This document shows, one piece after another, positions 33,885-42,433 of a stretch of DNA of 64,000 bases. The translations under genes and the position numbers were made by a program. Origin of the DNA: Streptomyces sp. AP-93 (lineage in GTDB: Bacteria; Actinomycetota; Actinomycetes; Streptomycetales; Streptomycetaceae); the NCBI RefSeq assembly GCF_022808175.1, contig NZ_JALGBX010000030.1, forward strand, positions 2,305 to 66,304, given 5' to 3'. The first letter of the stretch is position 1; each line of letters opens with the position of its first letter. The notes under the pieces are model-generated. The model had not been told where the DNA came from, did no database searches, and saw only the letters and a program-made list of their open reading frames with translations.

Positions 33885-36800
33885 ATGAGGCCATCTTCTT
33901 CATCTTCCGACGCCAGACCGGGGGCCCTCCGGCGTCGGCGGGCATCCGCGGCCGCGATGCTTCCCGTCGCAGGCGCCGTAGTGCTCTCCCTCGGGGCCGG
34001 ACTGATCACCGCCCCGGGTGCCTTCGCCTCGAACGGGCCGGCCGACAGCAACTGGCCCGCTTCGACCCCCAAGCCCGAGCCCACCGCCGAGCAGAAGGCC
34101 GTGGAAGCCGCGCTGGCGCAGGCGAAGAGCAGTGGCAAGCGCGTGGCCATCGAGCACCTGACGACCGGGAACTCGCAGACGTTCGCCAACCCGGTCGGCA
34201 CCCTCACCGTGGACGCCGCCTCGGCGCCCGAGCGCGTGAAGCAGGCCAACGGGTCCTGGAAGGCGATCGACACCACGCTCCGGGTCAACGCCGATGGGAC
34301 CATATCCCCGGCGGTCGTTCCTGCCCCGTTGAGCATCTCCGGTGGTGGCAGCGGGCCGATGGCGACGATGGCCACGGCCGACGGCAAGAAGCTGGCCTTC
34401 AAGACACCTTTCAAGCTGCCCAAGCCGGTCCTCGACGGCAACGACGCGCTCTACAAGAACGTCCTGCCCGACGTCGACCTGCGTCTGACCGCGACCCAGC
34501 TCGGTGGCTGGAGCCAGGTCCTGATCGTCCGCACCGCACAGGCCGCCGCGAACCCGGCCCTGAAGAAGATCCGCCTCGGCGTCGACGCCCCCGGGCTGAA
34601 GACCACCGCCGACGCGGCGGGCAACATCAGCTTCAACGACGCCCAGGGCAAGGCCCGCTTCACCAGCCCCACCTCCTTCATGTGGGACTCCACCAAGAAG
34701 GCCCTCCCCGAGGCCGCTGCTGCCCCGCAGGGTGGCAGCAAGAGCGGCAAGTCCGCGGCCGCGAGCGGCGCCGACGCCCCGCCGTCGGCGGCGGCCGCCG
34801 CCGACCGGGTCATCGCCTCCAGCGCGGACGCCCCCGGCGACACCGCCAACATCAAGCCCATCGGCGTCAAGGCCGATGCCACCGGCATCGACCTGATCCC
34901 CGACACCTCCCTCCTCGGCCAGGGCACCGGCCCCTGGTACATCGACCCCGGCGTCAACCCCACCGCGAACAGCGCCAACCAGGCCTGGTCGCAGGTCCAG
35001 GAGGCGTACCCCGACACGAACGAGTTCAACGGCACCACGGACGGCCAGAACACGCCCGCCGCCGGCTACTGCGGCTACTCGACGTGTACCCGGAAGGGCC
35101 GCGAGCGCGCGTACTTCCAGATCGGGATCAACTCGGGCATCCACGGTGCCGAGGTCCTCGACGCGCGGCTCTACGCCACCGTCGTCTCCTCCTCCAGCCC
35201 CAGCACGGCCACGCCGATGGGCCTGTACCACAGCCCCACGGGCATCAGCAGCCCCACGTCCTGGAACCGGCAGCCCTGCGACAAGGCCACGCGCATGGGC
35301 GGCTGCACCAAGATCGGTGGCGCCACGATCTCGGGCACTACTGAGATCCAGTACAACGTCACCAGCCAGATGAAGAACGCCGCCTCCGGCCGCTGGTCGA
35401 CCTTCACGTTCGGCTTCGCGCCGGACGACGAAGGCAACATGTACTACCGCCAGCGGTTCAGCAACAGCCCGCGCATCGTCACCACGTACGACTTCCAGCC
35501 CCACATCGGCAACCCGCGCACCAGCCCCACCCCGGGCTTCGCCGGTACCGGCACCTACTCCGCCTGCACCACCCCGGGTGCGGCCCAGCCCTGGGACAAC
35601 CCGGGCTGGATCGGCGCCAACACCAACGTGCACCTGACGTCCGAGACCTGGTCGCCCACCGGCCGCCAGCTCCAGACGACCTTCCAGATCTGGGACGACG
35701 ACGACGCCGGTAAGTCGGCGTACCACCAGACCGGCTGGAACGGCTCCGCGGGCGACGCCGTCGTCAACGCCGGCACGCTCATCGAAGGCCACCAGTACGG
35801 CTGGACCTCGCGCACCACGGACGACACGCTGACCAGCGCCGAGAGCAACTGGTGCTTCTTCCGCGTCGACCGGACCCCGCCGTCGGCGGCCGTGACCTCG
35901 ACCGACTTCCCGCTCTCCGGGACCACCGGCGGCCACCCCAAGCGCGTCGGTGAGGAGGGCACCTTCACCCTCGCCGGTGCGGACAACGCCCCGGCCACCG
36001 GTACCAACCGCAGCTCGGGCCTGGCCTGCGCCCGCTGGACCACCGACCCGGTCAAGGCGGCTTCCGACTGGAACTGCACCGACGCCGATCCCCGGATCGT
36101 CAAGACCTTCACCAACGGCAAGGCCACCGTCAAGTACACCCCGCAGGCCTGGGGCACGAACTACCTGTACCTGCAGACGCAGGACAACGCGGGCAACATG
36201 TCCCAGCCCGTCGTCCACAGCTTCTACGTCCCGTCGAACCCGAACAGCCCGGCGCCGATCTTCGGCGACATCAACGGTGACATGAAGGCCGACGTCGTCC
36301 TCGCGGACTCCGCCGGCAACATCCGCCAGATCAACGGCGGCGGCGACCCGGCGTCCTCGCCCGTGGCCCTCGCCCGCTCCAGTGTGCTCGGCGGCACCTG
36401 GAACGGCGTCCAGCTCACCCACCGCGGCAACCTCGGCTACAAGACTGTGGACGACCTCCTCGCCCACGCCCCGGGCAAGCCCGACCTCTACGTCTTCACC
36501 AACAACAACACCGGGCTCGTCGACAGCCAGGCACCCAACACGGTGGACAAGCCCAACACCTGCGTCATGCCGGACTTCGCCGTCATCGACTGCGCCCTCC
36601 ACGGCTACGGCACCACCAACTGGACCAACGTCACCCAGATCGCCGCCTACGGCTCCATCACCGGTGACAGCAAGGCCGGACTCCCCAACTCCCTGCCCCG
36701 GAGCTCCCTCCTCTTCGTGGAGAACGGGCGCCTGTGGCTGGGCATCCCCGGTGACATCAACCAGCTCGAGCCCACGGCGATCCTGCTCTCCGCCAACGAC

Positions 36801-38282
36801 ACCAAGTGGGGCGACTACGAGCTGATCACCCCGGGCCGCGCCAAGGGAACCAACTTCCCGACACTGTGGGCCCGCAACAAGAAGGACGGCGGCACCCTCC
36901 ACGCCTTCAGCCTCACGGGCGGCACCGCGGAGAACCCGGTCCTGACCGCGGCCACCAACCCGGCCGCCGGCACCATCAGCGGCAAGATCGACCCCGCCCG
37001 CTACCCCCGCGTCGGCTCCGACGGCGACCTCACCGGCGACAACATCCCCGACCTCTGGGCCGTGGACAAGGAACAGCAGCTCGTCTCCTTCAACGGTGTG
37101 GGCACGGTCCCCAACGGCACCAGCGTGCTCTACTCCACCGTCTCCGGAGTCACTTCCACCTTCACGCTCCAGGGCAACCTGAACACCCCCAGCCACCAGT
37201 GGAAGCTGAACACGGCGGCGGCCGGCAAGACGCCGAGCGCCGGCGGCACGAACCTCCCCGCCACCATCGCGGGCGCCGTCACCTTCCCCACCGCGGTCAT
37301 CGAGGGCCGCAGCACTCCCTACGCGGCCTTCGGCGGTGCAGGGGCCACCATCACCGCCTCCGGTACGAACACGGGTGTCGACACCCGTAAGGACTTCACC
37401 ATCACCACCTGGGCCAAGCACGGGTCGACGACCCCGGAGCCCACGACGAGCATGATCGTCAGTCAGGACGGCACGCAGAACAGCTCGTTCATGATCTACG
37501 GCGACAAGAGAACCGGTCAGTGGCACTTCGCCATGGCCAACGCGCAGGGCGGGGGCTGGCCCTTCGACTACACCAGCGTGGCCAACCAGAACGCCCGGTG
37601 GACCGCTGACGCCTGGACCCGCCTGACCGCCGTCTACAACGCCGGCAGCGGTCTGATGCGGCTCTACGTCAACGGTGTCCTCGCCAGCACCGGCCATCAC
37701 GCGGCCAGCACCAGCCCCGCCCCCAGCGGTTCGATCGTCTTCGGCCGCTACAAGGTCTCCGGGGCCAACTCGGACGTCCTCAACGGCGGCGTCAGCAACT
37801 TCGCCGCCTACCCCTACGCGGCAGCCCCCACCGCCCCGGCGACCGTGGGCCGGATCTCGCTCACCGCGGCCCCGGTCCACTGCGTGGACAACGACTACGC
37901 CCGCCCCGATGACGGCAACCCGATCCAGATCGCGGGCTGCAACGGCACGGTCGCCCAGGACTTCGAGGTCCGGGGAGACGGTTCGCTGCGGATCCAGGGC
38001 AAGTGCGTGAGCGCGGCGAACGAGGGCACCGCCCTCCTCACCCGGCTCGAACTGCGGACCTGTGGCGGTACGCCGACTCCAGGGCAGGTCTTCGTGCCCC
38101 GCGCCGACGGCTCGATCTACAACCCGGCCTCCGGCCGCTGCGTGGACCTCGGCAACTACGACACCACCCCGGGCAACCAGCTCTGGCTGTACGACTGCCA
38201 CGGCGGCGACGCCCAGCGCTGGACCATCACGACCCTGGGCACCGCGCCCCTCCCCATTCCCACCCTGGACGCGGCACCCTGA
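33885..38282 (+). CDS. Secreted multidomain partner of the RHS toxin (DNRLRE, FG-GAP, LamG, ricin lectin)
   Basis: A 1465-residue secreted protein. A long signal peptide (MLPVAGAVVLSLGAGLITAP, ending in GAFA) leads to a beta-rich N-domain and a DNRLRE-type region (EVLDARLYATVVSSSSPSTA). FG-GAP-like repeats follow (FGDINGDMKADVVLADSAGN, GDLTGDNIPDLWAVDKEQQL), then a LamG concanavalin-like domain (DFTITTWAKHGSTTPEPTTS) and a C-terminal ricin-B lectin domain with QRWTI. It probably binds glycans or surfaces. Divergent pairing with an RHS toxin gene suggests it helps delivery or display. GAGGAC precedes the ATG. Confidence 0.85.
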   Translation: MRPSSSSSDARPGALRRRRASAAAMLPVAGAVVLSLGAGLITAPGAFASNGPADSNWPASTPKPEPTAEQKAVEAALAQAKSSGKRVAIEHLTTGNSQTFANPVGTLTVDAASAPERVKQANGSWKAIDTTLRVNADGTISPAVVPAPLSISGGGSGPMATMATADGKKLAFKTPFKLPKPVLDGNDALYKNVLPDVDLRLTATQLGGWSQVLIVRTAQAAANPALKKIRLGVDAPGLKTTADAAGNISFNDAQGKARFTSPTSFMWDSTKKALPEAAAAPQGGSKSGKSAAASGADAPPSAAAAADRVIASSADAPGDTANIKPIGVKADATGIDLIPDTSLLGQGTGPWYIDPGVNPTANSANQAWSQVQEAYPDTNEFNGTTDGQNTPAAGYCGYSTCTRKGRERAYFQIGINSGIHGAEVLDARLYATVVSSSSPSTATPMGLYHSPTGISSPTSWNRQPCDKATRMGGCTKIGGATISGTTEIQYNVTSQMKNAASGRWSTFTFGFAPDDEGNMYYRQRFSNSPRIVTTYDFQPHIGNPRTSPTPGFAGTGTYSACTTPGAAQPWDNPGWIGANTNVHLTSETWSPTGRQLQTTFQIWDDDDAGKSAYHQTGWNGSAGDAVVNAGTLIEGHQYGWTSRTTDDTLTSAESNWCFFRVDRTPPSAAVTSTDFPLSGTTGGHPKRVGEEGTFTLAGADNAPATGTNRSSGLACARWTTDPVKAASDWNCTDADPRIVKTFTNGKATVKYTPQAWGTNYLYLQTQDNAGNMSQPVVHSFYVPSNPNSPAPIFGDINGDMKADVVLADSAGNIRQINGGGDPASSPVALARSSVLGGTWNGVQLTHRGNLGYKTVDDLLAHAPGKPDLYVFTNNNTGLVDSQAPNTVDKPNTCVMPDFAVIDCALHGYGTTNWTNVTQIAAYGSITGDSKAGLPNSLPRSSLLFVENGRLWLGIPGDINQLEPTAILLSANDTKWGDYELITPGRAKGTNFPTLWARNKKDGGTLHAFSLTGGTAENPVLTAATNPAAGTISGKIDPARYPRVGSDGDLTGDNIPDLWAVDKEQQLVSFNGVGTVPNGTSVLYSTVSGVTSTFTLQGNLNTPSHQWKLNTAAAGKTPSAGGTNLPATIAGAVTFPTAVIEGRSTPYAAFGGAGATITASGTNTGVDTRKDFTITTWAKHGSTTPEPTTSMIVSQDGTQNSSFMIYGDKRTGQWHFAMANAQGGGWPFDYTSVANQNARWTADAWTRLTAVYNAGSGLMRLYVNGVLASTGHHAASTSPAPSGSIVFGRYKVSGANSDVLNGGVSNFAAYPYAAAPTAPATVGRISLTAAPVHCVDNDYARPDDGNPIQIAGCNGTVAQDFEVRGDGSLRIQGKCVSAANEGTALLTRLELRTCGGTPTPGQVFVPRADGSIYNPASGRCVDLGNYDTTPGNQLWLYDCHGGDAQRWTITTLGTAPLPIPTLDAAP

Positions 38283-38347
38283 CCCACCCGGTAGCAACCG
38301 GTAGCCGGCGGCAGAGCCGCTGACGCCGGCGCCACCACGGCAGAACA

Positions 38348-38381
38348 ACGGCCGCCCCTCCCGTCCGGGAGGGGCGGCCGT
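38348..38381. terminator. Bidirectional terminator at the right end of the RHS island
   Basis: ACGGCCGCCCCTCCC pairs perfectly with GGGAGGGGCGGCCGT across a 4-base loop, between two convergent genes. Confidence 0.9.
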
Positions 38382-38412
38382 CGCCGTGTGCGGGTGTGTG
38401 TCCGGGTGCCCG

Positions 38413-39525
38413 TCAGTGCGGCAGCGTCGCCGGGGAGCCGCCGTTGGCTTCGTAGCCGGCCACCGCCAGGGCGCGGTAGATGGCGTACGAGGCCGCCGGG
38501 TCCGGGTCGGCGGACCAGGGGAGGGCGCCCACGTAGCCGTCGACGTGGCGGATCTGGTCCATCGCCTCGGCCCAGCGCTCGCCGCCGACCAGGAAGAGAA
38601 TGAGCAGGTGGCGTACGTGCGCCAGCATCGGGTCGTCGGGACGCGCGCTGTGGACCGCGTACAGCGCGCCCTCCACCGCCCGGGTGACGGACGCGCTCTG
38701 GTGGAAGCTGCGGATCAGGACGACGTCCGGGACGTGCTCGTACAGGGCGAAGAGGGGGAGCGCCGCCAGCAGGGAGCCCTGCGGGGCGCGGGCCGCCGCG
38801 TGGTGGGTGAAGGCGTCGGCCTTCTCCCGGGAGCCGTGCCACTTCTCGCACCAGTAGTTCAGCGCCGCCAGGTGCGCGCCCATGTGCTGCGGCGCCCGGT
38901 CGATGATCTTCGCCCACAGGGCGTCGTACTCGGGCTCCGAGTAGTGCAGCATGCGGGCCACGGAGAGCTCGATGATGTACGGGACCGGGTCGCCGGGGGC
39001 GAGCAGCGCGGCCCGCCGGCAGGACTCCCGGGCCTCCTCCGCGATGATCCGTACGTCGTCTCCGTCCTCGGTCATGCCCTCCGGGCGCCGCCACATCTGC
39101 TGCGCCAGCAGCTCGGCGTGCACCTGCGCACCGCCCGCGTCCTTCGGCGCCTCCAGCCGCCACGCCTTCAGCCACCGAGCCCCGGCCCCGGGCTCCCGGG
39201 AGAGCTCCAGCGCCGCCGATCCGGCGAAGGCCTGGACGCGCTGCCAGCGCACCTCGCCCTCCCGCGGGGTGCCGGCCAGCAGCTGGGAGGCGGCCTGCCA
39301 CTGGCCGGTCCGCCGCACGTGGTCGAGGGCGTCCATCAGGTCCGGGTCGGGGCCGGGGATCCGGATGTCGAGCTCCTCCTGGAGGGCGAATCCGTAGTCC
39401 GCCGGGTCGGCGGCGTCCGGGCTCCCGGGCGTGACCAGGCGCAGTCCGCCGCGCCTGCGCCGCAGGATCGGTGAGACGGCGGCCAAGAGCAGGGCCATCG
39501 CGAGCAGGAACCACAGAATCTCCAT
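38413..39525 (-). CDS. Membrane-anchored TPR-like protein
   Basis: A 370-residue protein with an N-terminal membrane helix (MEILWFLLAMALLLAAVSP) and a long soluble domain made of helical pairs (TGQWQAASQLLAGTPREGEV, WRRPEGMTEDGDDVRI, MGAHLAALNYWCEKWHGSRE, HVRHLLILFLVGGERWAEAM), suggesting a TPR-type cytoplasmic scaffold. I recognise no catalytic motif. The ATG at 39525 begins the membrane helix. The open frame upstream is Arg/Gly-rich and non-coding in character. It belongs to the core block beside metB. Confidence 0.75.
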   Translation of the reverse strand: MEILWFLLAMALLLAAVSPILRRRRGGLRLVTPGSPDAADPADYGFALQEELDIRIPGPDPDLMDALDHVRRTGQWQAASQLLAGTPREGEVRWQRVQAFAGSAALELSREPGAGARWLKAWRLEAPKDAGGAQVHAELLAQQMWRRPEGMTEDGDDVRIIAEEARESCRRAALLAPGDPVPYIIELSVARMLHYSEPEYDALWAKIIDRAPQHMGAHLAALNYWCEKWHGSREKADAFTHHAAARAPQGSLLAALPLFALYEHVPDVVLIRSFHQSASVTRAVEGALYAVHSARPDDPMLAHVRHLLILFLVGGERWAEAMDQIRHVDGYVGALPWSADPDPAASYAIYRALAVAGYEANGGSPATLPH

Positions 39526-39698
39526 CCCCCCAGCGAACCAGACCCACCCCGGGAATGGCCAATAGGAGGCAAAGGACGACGCGAAACGGTCTTCCCGCCG
39601 ACCCTCTCCACAGCGCCCTCCCCGTACCCCTCCCCGTACCCCTGCGCGCACCCGGAGGCGGGGCCGCGCCGGGCCCGGACGGGGCATAGCATCGGGCC

Positions 39699-40856
39699 AT
39701 GAGCGACGACAGCCACGAGCACCAGAGCTTCGAGACCCGCGCCATCCACGCGGGCAATACGGCGGACCCGCTGACCGGCGCGGTCGTGCCCCCGATCTAC
39801 CAGGTGTCCACGTACAAGCAGGACGGCGTCGGCGGACTGCGCGGCGGCTACGAGTACAGCCGCAGCGGCAACCCGACCCGGACCGCGCTGGAGGAGAACC
39901 TCGCGGCGCTGGAGGGCGGCCGGCGCGGCCTCGCCTTCGCGTCCGGGCTCGCCGCCGAGGACTGCCTGCTGCGTACGCTGCTCTCCCCGGGCGACCACGT
40001 GGTCATCCCGAACGACGCGTACGGCGGCACCTTCCGCCTCTTCGCGAAGGTCGTCTCCCGCTGGGGCGTCGAGTGGTCGGTCGCCGACACCTCCGACCCG
40101 GCGTCCGTACGGGCCGCCCTCACCCCGAAGACCAAGGTCATCTGGGTCGAGACCCCCTCCAACCCGCTGCTCGGCATCACGGACATCGCCGTCGTCGCCG
40201 ACATCGCGCGGACGGCCGGCGCCAAGCTGGTCGTGGACAACACCTTCGCGTCCCCCTACCTCCAGCAGCCCCTCGCGCTCGGCGCGGACGTGGTCGTGCA
40301 CTCGCTGACCAAGTACATGGGCGGCCACTCCGACGTCGTCGGCGGCGCGCTCGTCGCCGCCGACGCGGCGCTGGGCGAGGAACTGGCCTACCACCAGAAC
40401 GCCATGGGCGCGGTGGCCGGCCCCTTCGACTCCTGGCTGGTGCTGCGCGGCATCAAGACGCTGGCCGTCCGCATGGACCGGCACGCGGAGAACGCGGGCA
40501 AGATCGCCGAGATGCTGGTCCGTCACCCCAAGGTCCACACGGTCCTCTACCCGGGCCTGCCCGGGCACCCGGGCCACGAGATCGCCGCCAAGCAGATGCG
40601 CAACTTCGGCGGCATGATCTCCTTCCGGGTCACCGGTGGCGAGGAGGAGGCCGTCGCGATCTGCGACCGGACCAAGATCTTCACCCTGGGCGAGTCCCTC
40701 GGCGGCGTCGAGTCCCTCATCGAGCACCCGGGCCGCATGACCCACGCCTCGGTGGCCGGCTCGGCCCTGGAGGTCCCGGGCGACCTGGTCCGCCTGTCGG
40801 TCGGCATCGAGAACGCCGACGACCTGCTGGCCGACCTGACGCAGGCGCTGGGCTAG
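39699..40856 (+). CDS. metB: Cystathionine gamma-synthase/lyase family PLP enzyme
   Basis: A 385-residue PLP enzyme of sulfur amino acid metabolism. The cofactor lysine is in VVHSLTKYMGGHSDVVGGAL. The family segments YEYSRSGNPTRTALEENLA, IWVETPSNPLLGITDI and VDNTFASPYLQQPL are all present. Cystathionine synthases and lyases cannot be told apart with confidence by eye. The symbol reflects usual Streptomyces annotation. It starts at ATG 39699 and is followed by a strong terminator. Confidence 0.9.
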   Translation: MSDDSHEHQSFETRAIHAGNTADPLTGAVVPPIYQVSTYKQDGVGGLRGGYEYSRSGNPTRTALEENLAALEGGRRGLAFASGLAAEDCLLRTLLSPGDHVVIPNDAYGGTFRLFAKVVSRWGVEWSVADTSDPASVRAALTPKTKVIWVETPSNPLLGITDIAVVADIARTAGAKLVVDNTFASPYLQQPLALGADVVVHSLTKYMGGHSDVVGGALVAADAALGEELAYHQNAMGAVAGPFDSWLVLRGIKTLAVRMDRHAENAGKIAEMLVRHPKVHTVLYPGLPGHPGHEIAAKQMRNFGGMISFRVTGGEEEAVAICDRTKIFTLGESLGGVESLIEHPGRMTHASVAGSALEVPGDLVRLSVGIENADDLLADLTQALG

Positions 40857-40878
40857 CCGGCCGCCCGCAAGCCCGAAC

Positions 40879-40921
40879 AGGTCTCCCCGCCCGAGCACGT
40901 CCTACCAGGGCGGGGAGACCT
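40879..40921. terminator. Bidirectional terminator after metB
   Basis: AGGTCTCCCCGCCC pairs with GGGCGGGGAGACCT around a 15-base loop. The right arm overlaps the last codons of the convergent small membrane protein gene. Confidence 0.8.
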
Positions 40922-41144
40922 CGCTCGAAGGCGTCGACCAGGCTCCGGTCAGCGTGGCCCACACCACGAAGGCCACCACCGCCGCCCACAGCAGGGTCCA
41001 GCCGATCCGCCGCACGGCCCGGCGGCGGCGCAGCAGCCGGTCGCCGCGCGCGGCCGCGCCCGCCGCGAGGTCGGGCGGCACCGCCGGGTAGGGGCCCTCC
41101 AGCAGCCGCCTGACCTGGGCTTCCGCGGGATCGGGGCGGCTCAT
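40902..41144 (-). CDS. Small membrane protein coupled to an ECF-like sigma factor
   Basis: An 80-residue protein: a charged N-terminal cytoplasmic part (MSRPDPAEAQVRRLLEGPYP), one membrane helix (RIGWTLLWAAVVAFVVWATL), and a short outside tail. Its ATG overlaps the stop of the sigma-factor gene (ATGA), so translation is coupled. An anti-sigma or modulator role is a reasonable inference from position, but there is no zinc-binding HxxxCxxC motif. Confidence 0.7.
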   Translation of the reverse strand: MSRPDPAEAQVRRLLEGPYPAVPPDLAAGAAARGDRLLRRRRAVRRIGWTLLWAAVVAFVVWATLTGAWSTPSSEVSPPW

Positions 41145-41686
41145 GCCGCCTCGTGGCGGCGAGCGTCCGGCCGGGGACCGGGGGTGGCTCCGGGACGGGT
41201 GCGCAGCTCGGCGACGGCCCGGTCGCACAGGGTCCGTACCCGCTCGGGCGTCAGCCCCAGCTGCGCGGCCGTGACTTCCTCCGCGACCCCTTCGTAGAGC
41301 CGCAGCACCACGACGAGCCGCTCCAGCGGGCCCAGCCGCCCGAGCACCCCGCTGCCCCCGTGGTGGCGGCGGCCGGTGCGGGCGAAGGCGGCGCACAGCT
41401 CCTGGCGGGTGTAGTCGTACGGGTCGTCCCCGCGCAGCCTGCGCCAGTTGGCGTACGTACGGGCCAGGGCGCCGCCGAGCAGCCTGCGCGCGGCGGGGGC
41501 TTCGGCCGCGGCGGTGGCGTCGGACGGGGCCGGGGCGCCGGACCGCGCGTCGGACCGCGTGTCCGTCGTGTCCGTCGTGGGCTCCGCCGTCAGCAGGATC
41601 GCGACGCGCAGGAGCCGCCCCGCCGCCCCGGCGACGAAGGCCTCGAACTCCGCGTAGGGGCCCGGTCCGTGGTCCACACACCACAT
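41141..41686 (-). CDS. ECF/SigE-type sigma-70 factor-like protein
   Basis: A 181-residue protein resembling short SigE-type ECF sigma factors. FEAFVAGAAGRLLRVAILLT is a region-2 start, and LGGALARTYANWRRLRGDDP fits the end of region 2. A region-4 helix-turn-helix follows (LGPLERLVVVLRLYEGV, then TAAQLGLTPERVRTLCDRAV). An Ala/Asp/Thr-rich insertion of about 35 residues interrupts region 2 where core polymerase contacts normally lie, so activity may be altered. It is coupled to the small membrane protein downstream. Confidence 0.75.
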   Translation of the reverse strand: MWCVDHGPGPYAEFEAFVAGAAGRLLRVAILLTAEPTTDTTDTRSDARSGAPAPSDATAAAEAPAARRLLGGALARTYANWRRLRGDDPYDYTRQELCAAFARTGRRHHGGSGVLGRLGPLERLVVVLRLYEGVAEEVTAAQLGLTPERVRTLCDRAVAELRTRPGATPGPRPDARRHEAA

Positions 41687-41724
41687 AGTGCGGCCGGAGG
41701 GACCGCCTCGGAAGGGGTCGGGCG

Positions 41725-42258
41725 TCAGGAGGCGGGGCCGGCCTCGGACCCGGGCTCGGAGCCGGCCGACATCAGCTCGGACAGCGAGACGTTGAAACGG
41801 GTCAGCAGACCGGTGAACGCCTCGCGCTCCTCTTCGTCCCAGCCGTCCGTCACCCGGGCCATCAGTTCGCGCCGTGAGGAGCGGACCTCCTCCAGCCGCG
41901 CCAGCCCGCGCGGGGACAGCGCGAGCACGACGGCCCGCCCGTCCTCGGGGTGTGAAGTCCGCTTGACCAGGCCGCTGTCGACGAGCGGGGCGACCTGGCG
42001 GGTGACGGTGGAGGAGTCGATGCCCATCCCGCCGGCGAGCGCCTTGACGCCCATCGGGCCTTCCAGGTCGAGCCGGTTCAGCAGCAGGTACGCGGCCCGG
42101 TCCATGGAGTTGCGGGCCTGGCCGACCCCGCCCAGGCGGGTCTGCTCGGCGCGCCGGGCGAAGACCGCCACCTGGTGCTGGAGCGCGTCGAGGAGACCGG
42201 CTTCGGCGGGCGCGCCGGCCGGCGCGGGCAGGTCGGAACTGGCCGGGGTGGAGGGCAT
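41725..42258 (-). CDS. MarR-family transcriptional regulator
   Basis: A 177-residue winged-helix dimeric repressor. The recognition helix is MGIDSSTVTRQVAPLVDSGL and the wing is VKRTSHPEDGRAVVLALSPR, followed by the C-terminal dimerisation helix (LLTRFNVSLSEL). MarR proteins usually sense phenolics or metabolites. The ATG at 42258 gives the conventional length. An in-frame ATG at 42279 is less likely. It is divergent from ilvA, with 175 bases between, which makes ilvA or itself a likely target. Confidence 0.85.
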   Translation of the reverse strand: MPSTPASSDLPAPAGAPAEAGLLDALQHQVAVFARRAEQTRLGGVGQARNSMDRAAYLLLNRLDLEGPMGVKALAGGMGIDSSTVTRQVAPLVDSGLVKRTSHPEDGRAVVLALSPRGLARLEEVRSSRRELMARVTDGWDEEEREAFTGLLTRFNVSLSELMSAGSEPGSEAGPAS

Positions 42259-42433
42259 GGCCGTGGGCTCTCTTCGCATGGGGCCGACAAGGATGGGGGA
42301 CAGAGTACGCGGCCGTGCGACGGCTCGTACTCCTCGTACAAGAACTGATACGGCAGCGGCGAAACGGCGACTACGCGCCGTCCCGCATGGCGAGATATCG
42401 CCGCTCCGGCGGACCGGCTGCGAGACTGGCCGC

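Noticed and set aside
39526..39698. Riboswitch (S-adenosylmethionine or cobalamin type) upstream of metB
   Set aside because: The 173-base gap to the divergent gene lacks the conserved core motifs I would expect.
41153..42433. A fused 837-residue protein ending in threonine dehydratase
   Set aside because: The upstream part is the complement of the sigma-factor and MarR genes. The real ilvA starts at 42434.
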